Origin: Oxalobacteraceae bacterium UBA5157 | GTDB lineage: Bacteria; Pseudomonadota; Gammaproteobacteria; Burkholderiales; Burkholderiaceae_D | Length of the DNA: 13,551 nt | Assembly: GCA_002415335.1 (NCBI GenBank) | Contig: DHXL01000378.1 | Span: 1-13,551, forward strand | Direction of reading: 5' to 3' | Part shown: positions 1-6,264 of the stretch, one piece after another | Numbering within the stretch: the first letter of the stretch is position 1 | Layout: each line of letters begins with the position of its first letter | Notes under the pieces: generated by a model | Databases searched by the model: none | What the model saw: only the letters and a program-made list of their open reading frames with translations | Told to the model about the DNA's origin: nothing | Program-made: the position numbers and the translations under genes

Positions 1-286
1 GAAAGCTGCCGCTCGCGCCAAACTGTTGTGCAAAGGAAGCAATGTAAGTCCACCCGGTTTCGTCAATCGCGCCGGTCGTAAATTCTGTGCTGAACGGTGC
101 CCCGAGTCTATGCACCAGCACAATGTTCATCTCTCCATCCAGCGACTCGGCGATGACATGTTCCATCGGCACCGCACCGCGTGGAATCGCCAGCACCAAT
201 GGATTCCGGCCTTTGTATTCCTTCAGGGAAGACGCCAGCATCTGCGCTGCTTCGGTTCGGTTTGCAAAAATGTCCGGCGTATCCAC
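1..286 (-). CDS. Phosphoribosyltransferase-family protein (5' part, runs off the left edge)
   Basis: Reading the minus strand from a GTG at 286 gives about 95 residues with no stop to the window edge. The visible part starts with a DIFANRTEAAQMLASSL helix, then LAIPRGAVPMEHVIAESL, then VLVHRLGAP and TTGAIDETG. This order (a D/NR-x-EA helix, an (I/L)PRG(G/A)VP strand, an RLG(A/V)P strand, then GAI) is typical of the stand-alone predicted phosphoribosyltransferases found in stress islands; family length is usually about 210-230 aa, so more than half is missing here. The start is uncertain. The frame is open upstream to a TGA near 389, GTG 286 has no clear Shine-Dalgarno, and the first ATG (241) would cut off the conserved N-terminal helix. 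Substrate is unknown. It is transcribed divergently from the zinc-ribbon gene at 517. Confidence 0.75.
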   Translation of the reverse strand, partial: MDTPDIFANRTEAAQMLASSLKEYKGRNPLVLAIPRGAVPMEHVIAESLDGEMNIVLVHRLGAPFSTEFTTGAIDETGWTYIASFAQQFGASGSF

Positions 287-351
287 GAGGGGAAGGGTTG
301 AAGTTCCAGTGTGGCGGCGTTTTTTATGCGAGCAGAGAAGCGGATCACGGA

Positions 352-367
352 TTTGCGAATCCGCAAA
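352..367. promoter_or_regulatory. Perfect 6-4-6 palindrome in a divergent intergenic region
   Basis: TTTGCG-AATC-CGCAAA is a perfect inverted repeat with a 4 bp spacer. It sits between the divergent phosphoribosyltransferase gene and the BCAM0308-like gene, 66 bp from the GTG chosen for the former and 150 bp from the ATG of the latter. It could be an operator for a dimeric regulator, or a small RNA hairpin in the leader of the minus-strand gene. It does not match the FNR consensus (TTGAT-N4-ATCAA). Confidence 0.3.
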
Positions 368-419
368 ACGCCAGTGCTTGCGATTTCTTCATCTTGCAAA
401 GGACGAAATAGGAAATAAT

Positions 420-482
420 ATGAAGGTGACATTGAAGAAGATGCGTGACCACGGAACGCTTGGATTGATCGTACTGATCTGA
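420..482 (+). CDS. Possible 20-codon leader/small ORF
   Basis: ATG at 420 is preceded by AGGAAAT (SD-like AGGA about 6 nt upstream). It opens a 20-residue frame, MKVTLKKMRDHGTLGLIVLI, that ends at a TGA at 480-482, 34 nt before the next gene. The peptide has a basic N-terminal half and a short hydrophobic tail. Nothing identifies a function, and an ORF this short is easily produced by chance. It could be a leader peptide of the downstream gene, a remnant, or noise. Confidence 0.2.
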   Translation: MKVTLKKMRDHGTLGLIVLI

Positions 483-516
483 ATTTTTTCCTACCTGTAT
501 TTGCAAGGAGAGAGCA

Positions 517-1020
517 ATGAAAGCAGCGCAGCCGCCCCCATTCACTTTTCAGCCAGGCCGTCATCTGGAAGTGCTCGATGATCCGATCCACGATCCGTAC
601 CACCCGCAGAAAAAGCTATCGGAACCAGCCGTCTGCAGCGAGTGCGGCGCCGTATTTCATGAAGGTCGGTGGCAGTGGATCACGCCGGCCGCTCACGCGC
701 TGCAGACGCGATGCGCCGCTTGCCGGAGAATCGATGAAGAGCAGCCTGCCGGATACGTTACGATTGAAGGTCAATTCGCGCGCGAGCACCGTCAAGAGTT
801 GCTCAGTGTTGCGCGCAACCTCGAAACACGCGAAAAGGCGGAACACCCGCTGCAACGGATCATGGCGATCGACGAGCAAGATGACAAGGTGATGATTACG
901 ACCACCGATATCCATCTGGCACGCGGTATCGGTGAGGCGTTGGAACATGCATACAAGGGTGATCTGAAGTTTCACTACAACAAGGACGAATACCTGTTGC
1001 GGGTGTGGTGGCAGCGCTGA
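517..1020 (+). CDS. BCAM0308-family zinc-ribbon protein (NMD3-like)
   Basis: This 167-residue protein starts at an ATG with a strong AAGGAG 6 nt upstream (505-510). Two CxxC pairs, CSEC at residues 40-43 and CAAC at 66-69, with a tryptophan-rich segment between them, form a zinc ribbon. A charged helical region (about 85-115) is followed by a C-terminal domain containing ITTTDIHLARGIGEAL and ending in a basic, aromatic LLRVWWQR tail. This matches the BCAM0308 family, which is often annotated as 'NMD protein affecting ribosome stability and mRNA decay' because of a distant resemblance to NMD3. A ribosome- or RNA-associated role is only implied by that resemblance. BCAM0308 lies in the low-oxygen-activated locus of B. 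cenocepacia, which fits the neighbouring stress genes here. It is probably monocistronic, since the next gene faces it. Confidence 0.75.
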   Translation: MKAAQPPPFTFQPGRHLEVLDDPIHDPYHPQKKLSEPAVCSECGAVFHEGRWQWITPAAHALQTRCAACRRIDEEQPAGYVTIEGQFAREHRQELLSVARNLETREKAEHPLQRIMAIDEQDDKVMITTTDIHLARGIGEALEHAYKGDLKFHYNKDEYLLRVWWQR

Positions 1021-1044
1021 ATTGTCCGCAAAGCGTCAGCCGAC

Positions 1045-1073
1045 GGCATGGGTCGCGCTGTTTCGACCCTGCC
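1045..1073. terminator. Hairpin between two converging genes
   Basis: GGCATGGGTC (1045-1054) pairs with GACCCTGCC (1065-1073), with a single bulged T and a 10 nt loop. It lies in the 68 bp between the stop codons of the convergent genes ending at 1020 and 1089. Position and stem strength suit a shared bidirectional terminator, but neither side has a long T-run. Confidence 0.45.
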
Positions 1074-1088
1074 GCCGGGTGCGGTGAT

Positions 1089-3215
1089 TCAGGTCCGGCG
1101 CAGATGCGCCGTTCTATCTCGGCTCAGTAGGGATTCGAATTGGTGCGACGGCAGCGGTGCCGAAAATAAATAGCCTTGCGCATAGTCGCACCCGGCTGTG
1201 CGTAGCCAATCTCTTTGCTCGGCGGTCTCGACGCCTTCCGCGATCACTTTCAGTCCGAGCTTATGCGCCATCATGATGATGGTTTCAGCGAATATCCGGC
1301 TGTCCATATCCGTCGTCATGCATTGCACGAACGATTGATCAATTTTCACATAGTCAACCCTGAATTTCTTCAGATAACTCATGGTCGAATAGCCGGTGCC
1401 GAAGTCGTCAATGGCCAACTGCATGCCGGCTTTTTGAAACGTGGCCAGCTTCTCTCTGACACTGGGAGAATCATTCAGCAAGACCCCTTCGGTGATTTCC
1501 ACGGTAATGCAACTTCCCGCCAAGCCGCACGCCGCCAGATCGGCTTCCCAATCTTTCATCGGCTCCTTGCCCATGAATTCCAGCGGCGATTTGTTGACGT
1601 TGATGTGAAATGGCTCCCCGACCAATGCGCCCCATTCCTGCGCACGCGTCACGGCTTCGCATAGCACCCACTCGCCGATTTCGCCGATCAAGCCCGATTC
1701 TTCCGCCAGCCCGATAAACTCGCCCGGAAGCACGAGGCCGTCTTGCGGGTGATGCCATCGCAACAGCGCCTCCGCCATGACAATGCGCCCGGTCGTCAGC
1801 GCAATAATCGGCTGGTAATAAACGGCCAGTTGGTGCTCAGGCAATGCATGGCGCAGTGCATCGATCACCTTGAGGCGGGCCCAGGCAGAATCGCGCATCC
1901 CGATCGTAAAGAAGCTGAAGCGGCCGCGTCCGGCTTTCTTCGCCACATACATCGCCTGGTCCGCGTTTCTGATCAGGTCGTCCGGCGTCGCCGCGTCCTG
2001 CGGGAACAGCGAGATGCCGATACTGCCTGAAATGTGGAGGTCTTTCTGCAGAATGGAAAAAGGCTTGGCTAATTCCTCAAGAATCTTCTGAGCCAGGATG
2101 TCGACATGCGAGGCCTTGTTGACTTCGGCAATGATCACCGTGAATTCGTCGCCGCCGATCCGCGCAATCGTATCCGCGCCGCGTACGCACGCGCTGATTC
2201 GCTGGGCGACCTGTTGCAGCATCCGATCGCCAGCATCATGGCCGAGCCGATCATTGACCTCCTTGAAGCCGTCAAGGTCAATGAAAAACAGCGCAAACGG
2301 CAGGCCGGTACGCATCGAGCGCTTGACTTCCTGCTGCAACCGGTCGCGGAACAGGCTTCGGTTCGGCAAACCGGTCAGGAAATCATAATGTGCGGTTCTC
2401 CTGATTTCTTCCTCCGATGCCTTGCGTTCGGTAATGTCGTGCGCCGTTCCGGCCACCGCTTCGACTTCTCCGCTCTCGTCGGTGGCCGGGATGAAAAGAT
2501 ATTCGTAGGTCAATATTTTTCCTGGCGAAAGTGCGTAAGGGATGTCGACGCGATAAGTTGCCTTGCTATCGATGACGTGTTGGAGTTTGTCCCGGAGTCC
2601 GGTCGCGACGGGCGCACCAAGATGAAAGATGTCCTTCCCGACGATTTCGCTTGGCAATATGTCATACAGGCGCGCCATGGATCTATTCGCGTAGATTAGT
2701 TTGCCATCGACACCGACGATGAAGTTCAGGTCCGGCGATGAGGACAACAGCGTGTCGAAGAGGAGGGTATACCGCTCTCTCTCACTGGAGTACCGCGCCA
2801 GCGACTCCGCCAATGCCTGATCGATTGCCTCGTTAAATAGTGTCAGTTCTTCGATCGAGGCTTCCGGCGCGGGCGGCTTGGAATCGCTCCAGAGGCGCAG
2901 AACGCTTGCGCGCAGGGCGCGAAATTCGGACATCACATCATTGGCGGTGAATCCCTCGAGAACGCGGCCGGAGCCATGCATTTCGGCTTCCGTCAGTTGG
3001 GTACTGCGCGCGCCGTGTCCTTTGGATTTTTCCGTCTGTTCATGAGAAGTTTGCGTCCGGTCGAGATCGGACGCGATTGCATGCAACATGCCACTGGCGT
3101 GATCGCGCAACTCCGCGGTATTCAGATGCCGCGCGGAAGAAATGTCTTGCGCGAAATTTTCCCACGTATCAACTATGCGATCCATATTCTTCCGAATAAA
3201 ATCAGCTAGCTTCAT
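1089..3215 (-). CDS. Soluble RsbRD_N-PAS-GGDEF-EAL c-di-GMP enzyme
   Basis: 708 residues, no membrane segment. Residues 1-140 resemble the RsbRD_N domain (PF14361) found in front of sensor kinases, with LADFIRKNMDRIVDTWENFA at the start and RALRASVLRLW and FNEAIDQALAESLARYS at the end. A PAS domain covers about 150-260 and ends in DITERK. The GGDEF domain (about 270-435) keeps GGDEF at 354-358 and the inhibitory I-site RxxD (RGAD, 345-348) five residues before it. The EAL domain (about 445-700) keeps EAL at 482-484, EITEG, DDFGTGYS at 603-610, KIDQSF and AEGVE. Both diguanylate cyclase and phosphodiesterase activity are therefore possible in the cytoplasm, tuned by the N-terminal sensors. The ATG at 3213-3215 has GGAGAGG about 11 nt upstream. 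It follows the other GGDEF-EAL gene by 119 bp on the same strand, so cotranscription is possible. Confidence 0.9.
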   Translation of the reverse strand: MKLADFIRKNMDRIVDTWENFAQDISSARHLNTAELRDHASGMLHAIASDLDRTQTSHEQTEKSKGHGARSTQLTEAEMHGSGRVLEGFTANDVMSEFRALRASVLRLWSDSKPPAPEASIEELTLFNEAIDQALAESLARYSSERERYTLLFDTLLSSSPDLNFIVGVDGKLIYANRSMARLYDILPSEIVGKDIFHLGAPVATGLRDKLQHVIDSKATYRVDIPYALSPGKILTYEYLFIPATDESGEVEAVAGTAHDITERKASEEEIRRTAHYDFLTGLPNRSLFRDRLQQEVKRSMRTGLPFALFFIDLDGFKEVNDRLGHDAGDRMLQQVAQRISACVRGADTIARIGGDEFTVIIAEVNKASHVDILAQKILEELAKPFSILQKDLHISGSIGISLFPQDAATPDDLIRNADQAMYVAKKAGRGRFSFFTIGMRDSAWARLKVIDALRHALPEHQLAVYYQPIIALTTGRIVMAEALLRWHHPQDGLVLPGEFIGLAEESGLIGEIGEWVLCEAVTRAQEWGALVGEPFHINVNKSPLEFMGKEPMKDWEADLAACGLAGSCITVEITEGVLLNDSPSVREKLATFQKAGMQLAIDDFGTGYSTMSYLKKFRVDYVKIDQSFVQCMTTDMDSRIFAETIIMMAHKLGLKVIAEGVETAEQRDWLRTAGCDYAQGYLFSAPLPSHQFESLLSRDRTAHLRRT

Positions 3216-3279
3216 GGGACTGTCATCCTCTCCAGGTTCGTCTTATGTTGCGACGGTAGCAAGAGCCATCGCCATTTCA

Positions 3280-3297
3280 CTATGCTCTTTGGCATAG
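3280..3297. repeat. CTATGC-N6-GCATAG inverted repeat between the two GGDEF-EAL genes
   Basis: A perfect 6 bp inverted repeat with a 6 nt loop (TCTTTG on the plus strand) lies in the 119 bp gap, 65 bp upstream of the ATG of the 708-aa gene. There is no T-tract on the minus strand, so an operator or leader hairpin is as likely as a terminator. Confidence 0.3.
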
Positions 3298-3334
3298 GCA
3301 TACGCAAGTGTGCGGCGGCAACTGACCGGGACTT

Positions 3335-6025
3335 TTAATCCGTCGCCCTAAACGCCTCGAACTCGTGCGCAGATAGCGCCATGCTCGAGTAATAGCCTTG
3401 GTATTCGTCGCATCCATGCGATTTCAGAAAATGGTATTGCTCAGCGGTTTCGACGCCTTCCGCGATGACCTTCAGGCGAAGGCTTTTTCCCATCGCGATG
3501 ATGGCAATGATAATCGCCGATTCGGCCGGTGCGGCGTTGATGTCGCGCATGAACGACTGATCGATTTTCAGCTTGTCGATCGAGAAACGTTTCAGGTAGC
3601 TCAAGCTTGAATATCCTGTGCCAAAATCGTCCAGCGCAACCCGCACACCAATATTCCTGAGTTCGGTCAAGGTATGCAGCGTCGTCTCGGCATCATCGAT
3701 CAGGATGCCCTCCGTAATTTCCAGTTCAAGATAGTGCGGACTCAAGTTAGCGAAATGCAGTGCGTCGAGAATGCTGTTCAACAGGCTCTTCTGGCGAAAC
3801 TGGGCAACCGAAAGATTGACCGAGACGACGATCGGCGATCCACGGTCGAACCATGATTTTGCCTGTCGACAAGCGGTGCGCAGAACCCAGTCGCCGATCG
3901 GAACGATCAATCCGCACTCTTCGGCCACCGAAATGAAGCGAGACGGCGGCAGCAGGCCCAGCACAGGGTGCTGCCAGCGGATCAACGCTTCTGCGCCGAT
4001 AGTGCGGTCGCTTGCGAAATCAACCTCCGGCTGATATTCCAATATGAATTCTTCTCGAGAGATGGCCTTCTTCAGACTGTTTTCGAGTGCCATGCGTTCG
4101 ACGATCCTGGCATTCATCTGATGGCTGAAGAACTGATAGCGGTTGCGGCCGCTCCCTTTGGCGTGATACATCGCCACATCGGCATGTTTCACGAGGGTTT
4201 CGATTTCGTCGCCATCGCCAGGGTAGATGCTGATGCCGATACTGGCGGTCACAACCAGTTCGTGATTATCGATCTTGTATGGCATCGCGATCGCGCGCAT
4301 CACATGATCGGCGATATGCGCAACCTGGGGAATCGTGCCGATATCGGCCAGCATGATCAGGAATTCGTCGCCTCCGTGGCGGCTGATGGTATCAATACTG
4401 CGTATATGTTTTTGAAGCCGCTGGGCTACCTGTCGCAGCAGCTTGTCGCCGACACTATGGCCCATGGAATCGTTGATGTTCTTGAAGCGGTCCAGGTCGA
4501 GAAAAAGGATGGCGAGTTGGGTCTGGTTACGGCGTGCGACGGCGATCGCCTGCCGCAGCCGGTCGAGCAGCAGTTCACGGCTCGGGAGGCCGGTCAGGAA
4601 ATCATGTTCCGCCAGGAATCGGATACGCGACTCTGCCTCTTTGCGCGCGGTGATGTCGGAAAAGTAGGAAATATAGTTGGTGACTTTTCGATCGCTGTCG
4701 CGAACCGTGGTGATCGTGATCCATGCGGGAAAGACCTGTCCATTGCGCCGACGCATTAATTGCTCGCCTTGCCAGTGATCCGTCGCGTCGATTTCTGCCC
4801 AAATGCGCTCGTAGAACGCGTCGTCGTGCGCCTCGGGGCGCATGACCTTGACCGAGCGCTCGATCACCTCTTGCGTGGTGTAGCCGGTCAACTCGGTGAA
4901 GGTTGCGTTGGTGCGAATAATGCCTCTATTCTGGTCCAGAATCATAATGGCTTCCCGGCTGTGTTCGAATACCTGCGCGGCGAGGCCCAGCGATTGCTCG
5001 GCCTCTCTGCGTTCGGTGATGTCGGAACAAATACCGAAGTAATTGGTGATTTTGTGATGACGGTCACGCACCGCCGCGATCGACAGCCAGAGCGGAAAAA
5101 CCTGGCCATTGCGGCGTCGATCCAGGACCTCGCCCTCCCAATGGTCGTCCGCCAGGAGTTCGTTCCACATGCGGTTATAAAACGCGGGTTCTTGCAGGTT
5201 GGAACTGAGCACGCGCGGGGTCTTCCCGACGACCTCATCCTGCGCATAGCCGGTTATTTCAGTGAATGCCTTGTTGACTGAGATGATGCGCTGCTGCTGA
5301 TCGGTGATCAGGATGCCTTCCTTGCTGTTTTCGAAGATCTCCGCCACGACGCGTTGCGTCTGCTCCAGCAGTCGGCGCTTGACGATATCGGCGGCGACTG
5401 CGAAGTACGCCGCAACGATGCCGATCAGTAAGGCAAGGCTGCCCAACAGCGCCAGCGACATGCGCGCCGTTTCGATGTTTTTCTTGATCTGCGCGCCATT
5501 GCTGGCGACGCGCTGCACCTGCAAGGTCCAGAGCGCTTCGATGGACTGCTGAAACACGTTCAAAGCCGGCACCGTTTCATTCTTCATCAGGGCGGCCGCT
5601 TCATCCCGTCTGTTCGCGGCCAACAAGCTTCTGAACCGGTTCATGGAATCGACGTACTTGGTGCGGGCTGCCATGCTGTTGTCGAGCAAAGCCTGGGGTT
5701 CGGCTGAATGAATCGACTGGTCCAGGGTCGCGAGTGCCTGCGCGACAGCCTTTCTATTGGCATCGATTTTCGCGGAGATGGCCGCCTGGTCCTGTTCCGG
5801 CGCCAGCAGCAGTTCCATCGTCAGGTTGGCATTGGCGCGCGTCATGACATTGACCGTATGCATCGCGGCCGCGTTGGCCCCGCTCATGCTCGTTATTTTT
5901 TCGTTGTGTTTCTCAATGATGGTCAGTCGCACGAACACGAACACGATCAAGGCTGCCATCATCAGCAATACGAGGCCGAAGCCCGCGCCAACCTGCGAGC
6001 TGATTTTAAGATAGGGAATCTTCAT
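3335..6025 (-). CDS. Membrane-bound 4HB-PAS-PAS-GGDEF-EAL c-di-GMP enzyme
   Basis: 896 residues from the ATG at 6025, chosen because AGGGGAG lies 8 nt upstream and the protein then begins MKIPYLKISS followed directly by a membrane segment. The frame stays open to 6202, but that 59-residue extension looks non-coding. TM1 spans about 13-34, TM2 about 190-212. The loop between them is a roughly 150-residue periplasmic four-helix-bundle domain of the chemoreceptor (4HB_MCP) type. No HAMP domain follows TM2; it runs almost straight into PAS1 (about 222-345) and PAS2 (about 346-462), which are clear duplicates. GGDEF is at 551-555 with the I-site RSID at 542-545; EAL is at 679-681, DDFGTGYS at 799-806, and KIDQSF and AEGVE are intact. 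It probably couples a periplasmic or membrane signal to c-di-GMP synthesis or breakdown. It lies 239 bp downstream of the sigma-factor gene. Confidence 0.9.
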   Translation of the reverse strand: MKIPYLKISSQVGAGFGLVLLMMAALIVFVFVRLTIIEKHNEKITSMSGANAAAMHTVNVMTRANANLTMELLLAPEQDQAAISAKIDANRKAVAQALATLDQSIHSAEPQALLDNSMAARTKYVDSMNRFRSLLAANRRDEAAALMKNETVPALNVFQQSIEALWTLQVQRVASNGAQIKKNIETARMSLALLGSLALLIGIVAAYFAVAADIVKRRLLEQTQRVVAEIFENSKEGILITDQQQRIISVNKAFTEITGYAQDEVVGKTPRVLSSNLQEPAFYNRMWNELLADDHWEGEVLDRRRNGQVFPLWLSIAAVRDRHHKITNYFGICSDITERREAEQSLGLAAQVFEHSREAIMILDQNRGIIRTNATFTELTGYTTQEVIERSVKVMRPEAHDDAFYERIWAEIDATDHWQGEQLMRRRNGQVFPAWITITTVRDSDRKVTNYISYFSDITARKEAESRIRFLAEHDFLTGLPSRELLLDRLRQAIAVARRNQTQLAILFLDLDRFKNINDSMGHSVGDKLLRQVAQRLQKHIRSIDTISRHGGDEFLIMLADIGTIPQVAHIADHVMRAIAMPYKIDNHELVVTASIGISIYPGDGDEIETLVKHADVAMYHAKGSGRNRYQFFSHQMNARIVERMALENSLKKAISREEFILEYQPEVDFASDRTIGAEALIRWQHPVLGLLPPSRFISVAEECGLIVPIGDWVLRTACRQAKSWFDRGSPIVVSVNLSVAQFRQKSLLNSILDALHFANLSPHYLELEITEGILIDDAETTLHTLTELRNIGVRVALDDFGTGYSSLSYLKRFSIDKLKIDQSFMRDINAAPAESAIIIAIIAMGKSLRLKVIAEGVETAEQYHFLKSHGCDEYQGYYSSMALSAHEFEAFRATD

Positions 6026-6239
6026 CGAACCAGCTCCCCTGCGATGCGATCGGGACCCAGTGGCGCAATCGTGGCTGCCGTCAACGAGATTAGGCCTATT
6101 GGCCGGCAAAACGCAATCGGAATAGCCTGAAATGCGCCCTTGTTTGACAAACGGCATAAGGGATCGGCATGGAAGCCCGGCAGGGCGCGGCGCGTGTGCC
6201 ACGGCTGCGTCTTGCGCAGCGCTATTTCTTCTAAAGCGA

Positions 6240-6258
6240 CGCCGGCAGGGCTCCGGCG
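6240..6258 (-). terminator. Putative rho-independent terminator of the sigma-factor gene
   Basis: On the minus strand, CGCCGG pairs with CCGGCG across a 7 nt loop, just 6 nt after the stop of the sigma-factor gene, and is followed by TCGCTTT. The T-tract is short. A second hairpin (GCTGCG-N5-CGCAGC, 6204-6220) lies further downstream. Confidence 0.45.
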
Positions 6259-6264
6259 CGCGGC

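Noticed and set aside
394..421. TTGCAA-N16-TAATAT as a sigma-70 promoter
   Set aside because: Only 4 of 6 matches in each box with a short spacer; too weak to list.
471..486. FNR-like TTGAT half-site upstream of the BCAM0308-like gene
   Set aside because: The second half reads CTGAT instead of ATCAA, so there is no dyad.
6026..6202. 59-residue N-terminal extension of the membrane GGDEF-EAL gene
   Set aside because: The internal ATG at 6025 has a strong AGGGGAG at good spacing and leads directly into TM1; the extension has no conserved features and would bury the membrane signal.
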